Positions 23,287 to 32,269 of a stretch of DNA of 64,000 bases are shown piece by piece. Positions within the stretch are counted from its first letter, which is position 1; every line of letters starts with the position of its first letter. The stretch is taken from contig JACAEL010000006.1 of the NCBI GenBank assembly GCA_013388835.1, positions 1 to 64,000 on the forward strand, in the 5' to 3' direction. Source of the stretch: Candidatus Thorarchaeota archaeon (GTDB taxonomy: Archaea > Asgardarchaeota > Thorarchaeia > Thorarchaeales > Thorarchaeaceae). The notes under the pieces were generated by a model. The model had not been told where the DNA came from and ran no database searches. It saw only the letters and a program-made list of their open reading frames with translations. The position numbers and the translations under genes are program-made.

Positions 23287-25278
23287 CTACCTGACACGTT
23301 CTTTAACCAGAATGTCAACCACACTCGGGTCTGCTAGCGTTGTCGTGTCACCAAGGTCGTCCACGTTACCAGCGGCAATTCTCTTGAGAATGCGCCGCAT
23401 GATCTTGCCGGAACGAGTCTTTGGCAACGCGTCCGCAAACTGAATCTTGGCAGGAGTTGCTATTGGACCAATCTCCTTTCGTACATGCTGCCTTAGTTCT
23501 TCCTTCAGAGCATCGGTCTTCTGTACTCCGTCCTTCAGTGTGATGAATGCATAGATGTCTTCACCCTTCACTTCGTGTGGGAATCCGACAACTGCACTCT
23601 CCGCCACAGCAGGATGTTTGACCAGGGCGGACTCGATCTCTGCGGTACCCAGTCTGTGACCCGAAACCTTCAGAACGTCATCAAGACGACCCATGACGAA
23701 ATGGTAGCCATCCTTGTTGTATCTTGCCCCATCACCGGTCGTGTACATCGGGAGACCTGTCTTGAGGTCCTTGTGGTATATCCAGTAGGTGTCAACAAAC
23801 CTCTTGTGGTCTCCATACACAGTCCTCATCAGACCCGGCCACGGTTTCTTGATGCACAACCATCCACCCTCATTGGGGCCGAGTGGGTTGCTACTGTCAT
23901 CCACAATCGTTGTTTCAATGCCGAAGTACGGGAATGTTGCTGAACCGGGGATGGTTGAAGTAGCTCCAGGCAAAGGAGTTATCACAACGCCTCCAGTCTC
24001 AGTCTGCCAGTAAGTGTCCACGATGGGACATCGTTCTTTGCCAACCACTCTGTGGTACCACATCCACGCCTCAGGATTGATTGGCTCTCCTACGGTGCCC
24101 AGAAGTCTGAGAGAAGAGAGGTTGTGCTTATTGACTGGTCCATCTCCGAACTTCATGAGGGCCCTGAGGGCAGTTGGTGCGGTGTAGAACTCGTTGACTT
24201 TCCATCTCTCAATCTCGTGCCAGAAACGGTCGTTTTCTGGGTAGGTGGGCACACCTTCGAACATCATAGTTGTGGCACCAGCACAGAGTGGGCCATAGAC
24301 GATGTATGAGTGGCCGGTAATCCAGCCAATGTCTGCAGTGCACCAGTAGATGTCGCCCGGGTGCCAGTCGAATATATTCAGGAACGAGTGTGCGGTGTAC
24401 ACCATATAGCCACCGGTTGTGTGGAGCACTCCCTTGGGCTTGCCTGTCGAACCTGAAGTATACAGTATGAACAGAGGGTCTTCGGCTCCCATCCATTCAG
24501 GCTCGCACTTGTCGCCGACCTTAGCGTACTCGTCGTGATACCACACATCACGGCCTGGTGTCCATGGCACCTTATCGATGCCAATCCGCTTTATGACCAA
24601 TACCTTCTCAACAGTCGGAGTCTCGGCAAGTGCCCTGTCGGCGGTTTCCTTCTGTGGAACCACCTTTCCGCTCCGGTAATAGGCATCAGCAGTCACGACA
24701 ACCTTTCCCATGCAGTCATTGATTCTCTCCTTTAGTGAATCGGAGCTGAAGCCACCAAACACGATGCTGTGTATGGCGCCTATCCTTGTGCAGGCCAGCA
24801 TGATGATTGCAAGCTCGGGTATCATCGGAAGATAGATTGTGACTCGGTCGCCCCTCTTGACACCTAGCCTCTTGAGTATGTTTGCCGCCTTGCTGACCTC
24901 CGCCAGCAGTTGCTTATAGGTGTAGGTCTTGGACTCATCCAGCGGCTCTCCTTGCCAGATTAGGGCAATCTGGTCCCCTTTGCCTGCCATCACATGCTTG
25001 TCTAGGCAGTTGTACGACATATTCGTGATTCCATCTTCAAACCAAGTGAAGCGGGCATTCTTCGGGTCTGACCAGATGAATCCCTTTGTCGGACGCTTCT
25101 GCCAGTAGCACATATCAGTTGCAACCTTAAGCCAGAACCTGTCCGGATTCTCCACTGACTCCTTCCAGATTCTCATTCGCTCCTCGTGGCTCTTGATGTA
25201 GGCTTTCTTGACAAAATCCGCGGGAGGTGGGAAGCTCCGTTCTTCTGTACTTGTGACTGTGATTTTCTCTTTACTCAA
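23287..25278 (-). CDS. acs: Acetyl-CoA synthetase (AMP-forming)
   Basis: This 663-residue ANL-family ligase makes acetyl-CoA from acetate, ATP and CoA. Motifs in order: FILYTSGSTGKPKGVLHTTG (phosphate loop, about residue 270), DTYWQTETGGVVITPLPG, then YTTGDGARYNKDGYHFVMGRLDDVLKVSGHRLG, and KTRSGKIMRRILKRIA, holding the catalytic Lys that is a known acetylation site. The length is normal. Start: TTG at 25278 with GGTGA 6 bp upstream. A TATA (25325-25337) and a dyad lie just upstream. The next gene in the same direction is an OFA transporter, which may supply the substrate. Confidence 0.95.
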   Translation of the reverse strand: MSKEKITVTSTEERSFPPPADFVKKAYIKSHEERMRIWKESVENPDRFWLKVATDMCYWQKRPTKGFIWSDPKNARFTWFEDGITNMSYNCLDKHVMAGKGDQIALIWQGEPLDESKTYTYKQLLAEVSKAANILKRLGVKRGDRVTIYLPMIPELAIIMLACTRIGAIHSIVFGGFSSDSLKERINDCMGKVVVTADAYYRSGKVVPQKETADRALAETPTVEKVLVIKRIGIDKVPWTPGRDVWYHDEYAKVGDKCEPEWMGAEDPLFILYTSGSTGKPKGVLHTTGGYMVYTAHSFLNIFDWHPGDIYWCTADIGWITGHSYIVYGPLCAGATTMMFEGVPTYPENDRFWHEIERWKVNEFYTAPTALRALMKFGDGPVNKHNLSSLRLLGTVGEPINPEAWMWYHRVVGKERCPIVDTYWQTETGGVVITPLPGATSTIPGSATFPYFGIETTIVDDSSNPLGPNEGGWLCIKKPWPGLMRTVYGDHKRFVDTYWIYHKDLKTGLPMYTTGDGARYNKDGYHFVMGRLDDVLKVSGHRLGTAEIESALVKHPAVAESAVVGFPHEVKGEDIYAFITLKDGVQKTDALKEELRQHVRKEIGPIATPAKIQFADALPKTRSGKIMRRILKRIAAGNVDDLGDTTTLADPSVVDILVKERVR

Positions 25279-25324
25279 TGTTGGTCACCCAGAATCGTCG
25301 TTAGACTTTGGCCCCGTCCCCGTC

Positions 25325-25337
25325 CTGTGTATTATAA
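25325..25337 (-). promoter_or_regulatory. TATA box of acs
   Basis: On the minus strand ACCTTTATAATAC lies about 50 bp before the acs TTG. It is followed by a short leader that includes the ribosome-binding site GGTGA. Confidence 0.6.
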
Positions 25338-25348
25338 AGGTTATCTCA

Positions 25349-25378
25349 GGGAGTTCTCACTTGCAGAAGTGAGTTCCC
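25349..25378. promoter_or_regulatory. Dyad-symmetric operator candidate upstream of acs
   Basis: CTCACTT-GCAG-AAGTGAG, a 7-bp perfect inverted repeat, is flanked symmetrically by GGGA and TCCC. It lies immediately upstream of the acs TATA box, the position where archaeal activators bind. The regulator is unknown. A hairpin terminator is a weaker reading, because the T run is missing. Confidence 0.45.
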
Positions 25379-25515
25379 GAGTACGCAGACTGTCATCACC
25401 ATCTAGGATTTGCTTGAGCGCACACTCCAGGTGCACAAGAGGTTATGACGAATGACACAGCAGCGCGTTCATGGAGCCACTATGTCCTCGAAGACGGAGG
25501 AGAAAAAGAGTGGTG

Positions 25516-25537
25516 GAGGTCGGGAGTTCCCGACCTC
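25516..25537 (-). terminator. Intrinsic-type terminator of the OFA transporter gene
   Basis: GAGGTCGGGA and TCCCGACCTC form a 10-bp perfect inverted repeat separated by 2 nt, 9 bp after the stop of the transporter gene. Ten bases further on the minus strand is CTCTTTTTCTCC, a T-rich tract. This is a convincing stem plus U tract. Confidence 0.6.
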
Positions 25538-25546
25538 AAGATGGTT

Positions 25547-26833
25547 CTACTGAGCAACTGGTCTTCGCATCTCTCGTAGGAGAAAGGTAAGAGCAAATGC
25601 GACCAGTCCAAGAATACCTGTGATGGTGAATGCTAGGAAGTAGCTTCCTCCAGCCAATGCAACGAACTGGCCAGCAACGAGTGCACCAAGTACTCCTGCT
25701 ACACCATATGATGTGAATACAACTCCATAGTTCTTGCCGACATGTTCGGAGCCGAAGTACTCAGCGGTCGCAGACGGGAACAATGCAAAGTTGCCGCCAA
25801 AGCAGAAGCCCACAAGACCCGCGACCAGTGTAGAAACAATCCACGAGGAGTTAATCAATACGACGTAGGCGAAAGAGAACATCGCCATGGAGAGGACGAA
25901 GAACATGAGCATGAACGTTGTGACTCTGCCCTTCTTGTCCGATATCACGCCCCATATGATTCTGCCTGCCGCATTGAAAAGAGCCATTATTCCACCCACG
26001 AGTGCAGAAAGATACGCATCCCAAGACCCTGGTCCCATGCCATATGGATCTGCGACTTGAGCTGCCTTTGATACATTTCCGATGGTCATGAGTCCTGCGG
26101 TTGCAGCCAGTGCAAACATCAACCAGAGTACCAAGAATGAGGAGGTCCTTATCATCTGGCCGGGCATCAGTGACTGTCCAACGCCGTCTGCTACTGCCAC
26201 CTTAGGTACATAGCCAGCAGGCAACCATCCCTTTGGTGGACTGCTGAGCATCTGAGCTCCAATCAGAACACCTACAAGGTATATCATGCCCAAGTAGAAG
26301 AATGGGGTGCCAACAACCCCGAAGATGGCCAACAACCACTGCTCAACAAAATTGAATATGAACGCCCCGCCTCCAAAGCCCGCAACTGCGATGCCTGTGA
26401 TAGCCCCCTTCTTGTCTGGGAACCAGCGGACCAGTGCAGCTATCGGACAGACGTATCCGAAGCCGATTCCTGCACCGCCAATCACCCCATATGTGACGAC
26501 CAGGTACAGAGTGCCCGTTGCTTCACTGGGTGCCAAGAGATCTACCTGTGAGGCTAGTATGTATCCTATCCCGAGCAGTATGCCCCCGAGTGTTGCGACT
26601 TTCCGGGGCCCCACCCTGTCCTGCATACGACCAGCAGGGATCATGAAGAGCGCAAAAGATGCCAGTCCGGCAGCGAATGGCAGATTCGAGTTCAACGTCG
26701 ACCATGCATAGGCTCCTGCGACATCTACAAGGAACTTCTGAAAGATTGTCCAAGAATAGATTGAACCGAGACAGAGCTGGACTATTATCGCTCCAACTAT
26801 GACGATATTTCGATTGGTAACCGATTCTGACAT
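25547..26833 (-). CDS. OFA-type major facilitator transporter
   Basis: This 428-residue membrane protein of about 12 helices belongs to the oxalate/formate antiporter branch of the MFS. Typical stretches are LCLGSIYSWTIFQKFL in helix 1, the loop GRMQDRVGPRKVATLGG (MFS motif A), GAGIGFGYVCPIAALVRWFPDKKGAITGIAVAGFGGGA, and FGGNFALFPSATAEYFG. OFA members carry small carboxylates; sitting next to acs, acetate or lactate is likely (inference). The ATG at 26833 with CAGGAGAG upstream is preferred over the in-frame TTG at 26869. Confidence 0.85.
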   Translation of the reverse strand: MSESVTNRNIVIVGAIIVQLCLGSIYSWTIFQKFLVDVAGAYAWSTLNSNLPFAAGLASFALFMIPAGRMQDRVGPRKVATLGGILLGIGYILASQVDLLAPSEATGTLYLVVTYGVIGGAGIGFGYVCPIAALVRWFPDKKGAITGIAVAGFGGGAFIFNFVEQWLLAIFGVVGTPFFYLGMIYLVGVLIGAQMLSSPPKGWLPAGYVPKVAVADGVGQSLMPGQMIRTSSFLVLWLMFALAATAGLMTIGNVSKAAQVADPYGMGPGSWDAYLSALVGGIMALFNAAGRIIWGVISDKKGRVTTFMLMFFVLSMAMFSFAYVVLINSSWIVSTLVAGLVGFCFGGNFALFPSATAEYFGSEHVGKNYGVVFTSYGVAGVLGALVAGQFVALAGGSYFLAFTITGILGLVAFALTFLLREMRRPVAQ

Positions 26834-26996
26834 GAGAAACCGACTCTCCTGAGGATTATGGGTTGACAAGCGGCCCTGTGTTCCCCTACTAAAGCTTATC
26901 GACCACTACGTTCCCGTATAGAAAGTCGGGCCCCTGAGGAAACTCAGACCGCCTACGAAATCATCACGAAACCACCATGGAACCACTCTGGCATAC

Positions 26997-27284
26997 TCAT
27001 GCCATTCTGACAGGCGCTCGACCGTGAGAAGAGACACGGGCGTAGACTGCAGTGGTCCTCTGCCCGGCGGCACGTCTGTCGGGAGGATGTGGAGGAGGAG
27101 GATGGAGCGGACCGAGAGGCCCAGTAGAGCACCGGACAGCAGACAGTCGCGCGACCTCTTCGAGTGGGACCCGTCTGTGGCCTCCCGGCGTCCGCAGGCA
27201 CGTCAGGAGCCCGGCTGCCTCCCAGCGTCGAGTCGTCGTGGTACAGACACCGAGCACAGTGGCAGCATGCGACACTGTGAGCAT
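26997..27284 (-). pseudogene. Truncated IS607-type serine-recombinase transposase (tnpA relic)
   Basis: The product begins MLTVSHAATVLGVCTTTTRR, followed by RTPGGHRRVPLEEVARL: the MerR-like helix-turn-helix of IS607-family TnpA. After a Pro/His-rich linker come TTAVYARVSSHGRA and a stop. YARVSS is the start of the serine-recombinase domain with the catalytic Ser, but the remaining 110 or so residues are gone. No tnpB is adjacent. The segment is clearly GC-richer than its neighbours. The surrounding 26834-27487 has no other gene I can support. Confidence 0.75.
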
Positions 27285-27458
27285 GAGCGTGGGCAAAGAC
27301 CTCGGCACATATCAGCCTCGGTTCAGCCAACTGGTACACGACCAGTACAAGAATGTCCAACTTCTGGGCAACTGCTCCCAAGACCCCGGACCTGACTTCT
27401 GCAACAGACTCGCCAGATGTGCCTTAGTAGCCGTGTTCAGTCTGTCGTTGCTGACGAC

Positions 27459-27467
27459 CTTAAAAGA
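27459..27467 (+). promoter_or_regulatory. TATA box of the HEAT-like gene
   Basis: CCTTAAAAG is centred 25 bp before the ATG at 27488, the geometry of a leaderless archaeal mRNA. The same element recurs before DP1 (29079-29086) and orc1 (56421-56430). Confidence 0.5.
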
Positions 27468-27487
27468 CGGTGTGCACATCAACATAC

Positions 27488-27997
27488 ATGAGAGGACTCC
27501 TATCCCGGACCACGTCTTCGAAGGTCGCCATTGGTTCACGAGACCTTGCAGACATGGACCTGCATTCACTTGCCGAGAACCGGGCGATTCCCCTATCTAT
27601 TCGTGAGAAGTACATCCTGGAGCTTGCGCGGAGGCGAGAACCTTGGATGATGCAGTTTTGTGAGGGGCTTCTCGCATCTGCCGACATCGAAGAGTGGTTG
27701 CTTGGAGTGACAGCTCTCATCGCAATTGGAACAGGGGACGCGGTGGAGCGCCTGTTTCGGCTGTACAATGAAACAAGTGAACAGGAACGGCCCATAGTGT
27801 TCGAGGCACTGGGAAGGACTGTCAGCCCCGAGTACTCACATGCCTTTGCCGCTGTAGCACGGTTTCATGTTGGACAACACCGGGTGGATGTCGAGAACTG
27901 GACTGAGCACGCTATAGGCATACTTGAGGCGGTGAGCGGGCGCCTTGCTGGAGATTCACACATGGCTTTTCAGAGAGACTCGGACGCGGAGGCCTAA
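27488..27997 (+). CDS. HEAT-repeat-like protein of unknown function
   Basis: This 169-residue, fully helical protein has repeating hydrophobic helix pairs (IREKYILELARRREPWMMQFCEGLL, EEWLLGVTALIAIGTGDAVERLFRLYN, QERPIVFEALGRTV) resembling HEAT repeats, which usually serve protein-protein contact. No catalytic motif seen. The ATG at 27488 lies 25 bp after a TATA box and may be leaderless; the ATG at 27554 is an alternative and matches where the repeats begin. It follows the IS607 relic and converges on phoU. Confidence 0.6.
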   Translation: MRGLLSRTTSSKVAIGSRDLADMDLHSLAENRAIPLSIREKYILELARRREPWMMQFCEGLLASADIEEWLLGVTALIAIGTGDAVERLFRLYNETSEQERPIVFEALGRTVSPEYSHAFAAVARFHVGQHRVDVENWTEHAIGILEAVSGRLAGDSHMAFQRDSDAEA

Positions 27998-28035
27998 CAC
28001 TAGTCTGAAAATGTACTGTGCTGCGATTACGAGCT

Positions 28036-29010
28036 CTAGCTGTGAGGGAGTGCCAAGTCGACAATATCCTTCGCGGCCTCGCTTATTCTGAGAAGACAGT
28101 CAACGACGTGCAGATATGTCTGAGACGAACTGCTCTGCTTGGACAGAATCTCACGGTGGATAGTCGAGGCTTCATTCAGCAATTCCTTCTCAGCGGCAAT
28201 CACATCTGCCACCTTCTCGGTGGCAAAGCTGAAGAGGTTTGAAACTGACTTTGAGAGCATCTCAAGGACCTTTCGGCCCATGGGCTCAATTCGCCTCGTC
28301 ATAGCCCTCTCAGGAGGAACTGAGGCGGACCGGGCAATCTCCACTGCCAAGTCAGCAATTCGCTCAAGATACTGGATGGCAAGTCTGAAATCAAGAGCCT
28401 CGACCGGGGTAACACCCATCTTCTCGGACATGCTTGGATACTGAATTGCGGACCTCAATTCACGGACAATGAGGAAGAACAGTCGGTCCACCTCTTCATC
28501 TCTCTGTTGAACGTTCTCAGAGAGAGCCATGTCAGCACGGAGGTATGCAGAGATAGCGTCCCTAATCATTCTTGCAGCAATGAGATTCATTCGCTTCATG
28601 GCTCTGTGCACAGGAATTGTCGAGGGGTCCACAAGGCACTGCACGACAATCTCATGGTCATCCTCATCAGTGACTTCCAGAGCCACAAATCGCTTTATGA
28701 TCCTCTTCAATTCGTCTCTTTGCTCATTTGTAATTGTGTCGGTCGCCACAACTCGTATCTCATCGAAACCAAGCAAGTACTTGCTTGTGATGGACCATCT
28801 CAGGTCTGGCTCAAGACCTATGGTGGCAGACCTTGTTTCTCCGCTCTTTGTGAACCGGGGATCCACTATCAGACATCCGTCTTCACGCTCTACAATGATG
28901 ACGGGGTCGCCTTTCCTCAGATTCTGGCGCGAAACCCAGTCCTTAGGTAAGATTACCAAGAACGAACTGCCTGTCCTTCCGCCGGTCTGCTGCAATCTTC
29001 GAATGTCCAT
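28036..29010 (-). CDS. PhoU-type regulator with N-terminal AbrB-like domain
   Basis: This 324-residue protein starts with an AbrB/SpoVT DNA-binding-like domain (RRLQQTGGRTGSSFLVILPKDWVSRQNLRKGDPVIIV) followed by two PhoU helical bundles with the acidic metal-binding motifs EEVDRLFFLIVRELR and LERIADLAVEIARS. This architecture is the usual archaeal PhoU and links phosphate sensing to transcription or transport (family knowledge). No pst genes are in the window. GGTGG precedes the ATG. It is divergent from DP1. Confidence 0.83.
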   Translation of the reverse strand: MDIRRLQQTGGRTGSSFLVILPKDWVSRQNLRKGDPVIIVEREDGCLIVDPRFTKSGETRSATIGLEPDLRWSITSKYLLGFDEIRVVATDTITNEQRDELKRIIKRFVALEVTDEDDHEIVVQCLVDPSTIPVHRAMKRMNLIAARMIRDAISAYLRADMALSENVQQRDEEVDRLFFLIVRELRSAIQYPSMSEKMGVTPVEALDFRLAIQYLERIADLAVEIARSASVPPERAMTRRIEPMGRKVLEMLSKSVSNLFSFATEKVADVIAAEKELLNEASTIHREILSKQSSSSQTYLHVVDCLLRISEAAKDIVDLALPHS

Positions 29011-29117
29011 CTATACCACCCGGTCAGCACACACAGATGCTAGCTGAACCTCCGATGTCAAGCACACAATGAGGACTCTTAAAAGGTCGTGGTAACAAGT
29101 CGGCTCAAGGTGGACCA

Positions 29118-30734
29118 TTGAACCCCCTCCTTCGCAAGAGTGTCCTAAAGCAGATGTTGGTTTCCGGACTCCAGATTGCACCAGATGCACTTGACTACAT
29201 ATGTAGTCTTCCTAACCCGTATGACGCATTGGATGCGGTCATTCGGCGGGCAAAGAGCCTAGAGAGTCTGACCGTGGTCGAATTCGCCTTTGTCAGGGAT
29301 GTGATTGCAGGGACGGAACCAGACCCGACTATGAAGACACCGAGTGACAGACAGGGCACTCTTGAAGACGAGGTGGACAACCTCCACAATCTACATACGC
29401 GTGCTACCCACGAAGAAACAGAGAAACTGACGGTAATCAAGAACCCGGAACTCAAGTACCTTGGATCTTCGGGGCAGGTTGAGGACTTCCTTGCGCTGTT
29501 CAGGGACAGACTGCAGCGACTAAAGAAACTGTACAACATGAGAGTTGATACTGCAGGGGCCCTTTCGCCGGGTGTTGCAAAGACACAACATACAGACAGA
29601 GGATGGCAGTTGGGTATGAGTCAGGACGGAGAGCGGTTTCGAAGACCGTCCAGTGTCACAGTCATTGGCATGATAAGAGAGAAGAGTGTGTCGCGCTCCC
29701 GCAATGTGGTATTCGAGATTGAAGATGCGGATGACTCGATAGTATGCGTAGTCCCCGCAGCGAGAAAGGCCAAGGACAGTAATACGAGCCTAGCAAGGGA
29801 TGCAAGTGTCATTCTGAACGATGAAGTGGTCTGCGTTTCGGGCTACCTAGACAGAGACAGGAGGATGATTGTGGAGAGAATTATCTTTCCAGACGTTCCT
29901 ACCACGCCGCAGGCAAGATGGGCCAGAAGAGATGTCTATGCAGCCTTTGTCTCAGACATACACTACGGGAATAAAGAGTGTCTCATAGAGGACTTCCGGA
30001 GGTTCCTGAATTGGACGCGGGGCGTGGATGTTGACAGCTCTGACAGGGAATTGGTTGAGCATCTTGAGTACTTATTCATAGCAGGCGACCTTTGCGATGG
30101 AGTTGGGATTTACCCGGGCCAAGAAAACGACTTGGCCATACCGGACATCTATGACCAATACGACAAGTTCGCACAGGATATACGGCTTCTTCCGGAGAAG
30201 ATTCAGGTAGTATGCATACCAGGAAACCATGACGTGAGCAGACAGGCTCTGCCCAGACCTCCGATACCCCGAGAGTTCGCGGAAGGATTGTATGAGATGG
30301 AAGGACGAGTGCACATTATGGGAGACCCGTGTCAGATACGGGCAGAGGGAGTAAGCATACTAATCACACACGGGGATGCGTTGGACGATCTAGTGACCCA
30401 AGTTCCAAGTGCGACCTACAGAGATCCTGCAATGCCCATGAAGGAGCTGCTGCGCAAAAGGCACCTAGCTCCTATGTACGGGGGCAAGACAGAGTTGGCG
30501 CCACTGCCTCGAGACTGGATGGTTATTGAGGAGGTACCAAGCATCGTCCATTTTGGCCACGCACATCACAACGCCGTGGACAACTACCGGAGCGTACAAA
30601 TCATCAACTCGGGCACCTTCCAGAATCAGACGGAGTTCATGCGCAAGCAGGGCATAGTACCCACACCGGGAATTGTGACTCTTGTCAATCTCAGAACAGG
30701 AGCACCGGAAGTGAAAGTCTTCCATGAATACTAG
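29118..30734 (+). CDS. polB: DNA polymerase D small subunit DP1
   Basis: This 538-residue calcineurin-like exonuclease subunit of the archaeal replicative polymerase D has an OB fold (SVTVIGMIREKSVSRSRNVVFEIEDADDSIVCVV, about 175-235), then phosphoesterase motifs VSDIHYG (about 278), FIAGDLCDG, CIPGNHDVS (about 368), LITHGDALDD (about 416) and VHFGHAHHN (about 478). The active-site residues look complete, so 3'-5' proofreading is expected. A TTG start at 29118 has AGGTGG closely upstream, and a TATA (CTTAAAAG) lies near 29081. The large subunit DP2 is not in the window. Confidence 0.93.
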   Translation: MNPLLRKSVLKQMLVSGLQIAPDALDYICSLPNPYDALDAVIRRAKSLESLTVVEFAFVRDVIAGTEPDPTMKTPSDRQGTLEDEVDNLHNLHTRATHEETEKLTVIKNPELKYLGSSGQVEDFLALFRDRLQRLKKLYNMRVDTAGALSPGVAKTQHTDRGWQLGMSQDGERFRRPSSVTVIGMIREKSVSRSRNVVFEIEDADDSIVCVVPAARKAKDSNTSLARDASVILNDEVVCVSGYLDRDRRMIVERIIFPDVPTTPQARWARRDVYAAFVSDIHYGNKECLIEDFRRFLNWTRGVDVDSSDRELVEHLEYLFIAGDLCDGVGIYPGQENDLAIPDIYDQYDKFAQDIRLLPEKIQVVCIPGNHDVSRQALPRPPIPREFAEGLYEMEGRVHIMGDPCQIRAEGVSILITHGDALDDLVTQVPSATYRDPAMPMKELLRKRHLAPMYGGKTELAPLPRDWMVIEEVPSIVHFGHAHHNAVDNYRSVQIINSGTFQNQTEFMRKQGIVPTPGIVTLVNLRTGAPEVKVFHEY

Positions 30735-30756
30735 ATTGTGTATCATCTCCACACAA

Positions 30757-31335
30757 CTATGCAGGATGCATGAGCACTGCTGCGCGTAATGCACTGGCAA
30801 ATAGAGCCCGAAATGGCTCTAACACGTTGACACCATTCCGTGCTATGCTCTTGAAGACCGGAACGGAATCAGGAATGTGCAGGTGTTCTCTCAGTCGCTC
30901 CTCACTCACAGCTCCCGGCAGGTCCTGCTTGTTCAGCGAAACTACCAAGGGAAGGGAACGGTCCTGGTCGTCAATCATTGACAGCAGTTCGTTCCAGCTT
31001 GCCAGATTCTCATCCAGCAGACTCTCCTGGGAGTCTGCAACGAACACCACACCATCTGCGCCGACCATTACCACTTCGCGGGTGGACCTGTAGAAGTCTT
31101 GACCAGTCGCTGACCACACATGGGCGGATATCGTCCAACCACTAGCCAAAGGGATTGGGATAGCGCCGAAGTCACAAAACATGGTCCGCCCCAAGGTATT
31201 CTCGACTGAAGACAGCTGGTCTAGTCCACTGAGTTCTGAGAAAATCCATCTTATTGAGGTCGTCTTGCCGCCCATGGCGGGGCCAAAGAACACAATTTTC
31301 AATGAAATGGTCTTACTACCATAGTCAAGTATCAA
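30757..31335 (-). CDS. MglA-type small GTPase
   Basis: This GTPase of about 192 residues starts at a TTG with GGAGG 7 bp upstream. G1 is GPAMGGKTT (about residue 17). The switch region is WSATGQDFYRSTREVVMVGADGVVFVADSQ, where bacterial MglA has the similar TVPGQVFYNASR stretch and the usual DxxGQ Asp is missing. G4 is SLNKQDLP, and the C terminus is a short helix without a lipid motif. It forms an operon with a double-roadblock protein, the domain type that acts as MglA partner (MglB) in bacteria and regulates Ras/Rag-like GTPases in eukaryotes. A Ras/Arf-like Asgard GTPase is the wider reading. Confidence 0.83.
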   Translation of the reverse strand: MILDYGSKTISLKIVFFGPAMGGKTTSIRWIFSELSGLDQLSSVENTLGRTMFCDFGAIPIPLASGWTISAHVWSATGQDFYRSTREVVMVGADGVVFVADSQESLLDENLASWNELLSMIDDQDRSLPLVVSLNKQDLPGAVSEERLREHLHIPDSVPVFKSIARNGVNVLEPFRALFASALRAAVLMHPA

Positions 31336-31348
31336 TTCAGAGCCTCCT

Positions 31349-32269
31349 TTAAGTACCCCACATACTGTCCACCCAAGCTCCCACTCCGGAGAGTGTGCCA
31401 CCTTTCACGCAGTCTGAAAAGTCCTCATGCCATTCAGCTCCAATGAACCGCGTCAGGTCGCAGATGTCACCTGTTTCCCAGCCGATCGCCTCGAACAGAC
31501 TGCGTTCGGTGAGCGCAGATGGTGCGCCCATCTCGCGCGCAACGCGTATTCTTGACAGAATGGTTACCGCGCGACGTGCTGCATGCACGTAAGCACTTAC
31601 TTCCTCCTCGAACATATCCTTGGTTATCTTCTCGGCCTCATCTCCAAGATCAAGTATGACGCGACTGAGTCCGTCTGCAACATCAAGCCCGCGTAGAGAC
31701 TTCCCTAACAGACGCCTAATCCTCTCAAGGGACTGATGCTTGCGTGAGAGTATCTTGTTGACTATGCTCTTCTCGACAGCCATGCTGACTTCCACCGGCT
31801 TGAGGAGCTGAAACTCGATGACAGACGGGGAGGTGACCCTGAGGACACCACAGTTACCCGATGCTTGGAGAACTCGGCTTTGAACGTCCGTCACAGTTCC
31901 ATCCGTGACTTTAATCCCCATGGTGCAAGTGCCCAGTGGAATGGCAAGAATCCATCCATTGAAGCACCTAATGCGGTCAAGTGCCAGACGGAGGCTAGAC
32001 GAGTAACAACAGACTGTGGTCCTAGTGACCTCATAGTCATGCTTCTCTTCTTCCCAAGCAGCCAGAATCTCAGATTCTGTTGTGAAGTCGCGCCAGAAGA
32101 CCAGTCTGTGACGATGAGGGCTCAGGTTGCCTGCACTGGTTACAACATCATCGACAAGTTCGGCGTCCTGTCCGACAACCAATATGGGATAGCGGTTCAG
32201 ACAGGCGGTAAGAAGGAGTGAGAATTGACCGCCCATAATCTCAATCAGTTTCAGGACCGAGTAAGTCAT
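31349..32269 (-). CDS. Unknown 306-residue protein in the roadblock-GTPase operon
   Basis: No family is recognised. The first 115 residues look alpha/beta (YPILVVGQDAELVDDVVTSAG, RLVFWRDF, NGWILAIPLGTCTMGI). Residues 165-240 are helical (MAVEKSIVNKILSRKHQSLERIRRLLGKSL, EEVSAYVHAARRAVTILSRIRVARE). The C terminus contains AIGWETGDICDLTRFIGAEWHED. It has no signal peptide or membrane segment. Its ATG overlaps the roadblock stop (ATGA) and its stop is 14 bp before the GTPase start, so a role with this GTPase system is likely but only by context. Confidence 0.7.
   Translation of the reverse strand: MTYSVLKLIEIMGGQFSLLLTACLNRYPILVVGQDAELVDDVVTSAGNLSPHRHRLVFWRDFTTESEILAAWEEEKHDYEVTRTTVCCYSSSLRLALDRIRCFNGWILAIPLGTCTMGIKVTDGTVTDVQSRVLQASGNCGVLRVTSPSVIEFQLLKPVEVSMAVEKSIVNKILSRKHQSLERIRRLLGKSLRGLDVADGLSRVILDLGDEAEKITKDMFEEEVSAYVHAARRAVTILSRIRVAREMGAPSALTERSLFEAIGWETGDICDLTRFIGAEWHEDFSDCVKGGTLSGVGAWVDSMWGT

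Noticed and set aside
26953-27606. Several frames of 85-184 residues on both strands in the GC-rich scar
   Set aside because: High GC removes stop codons; only the frame with the MerR-type HTH and YARVSS motif has family support.
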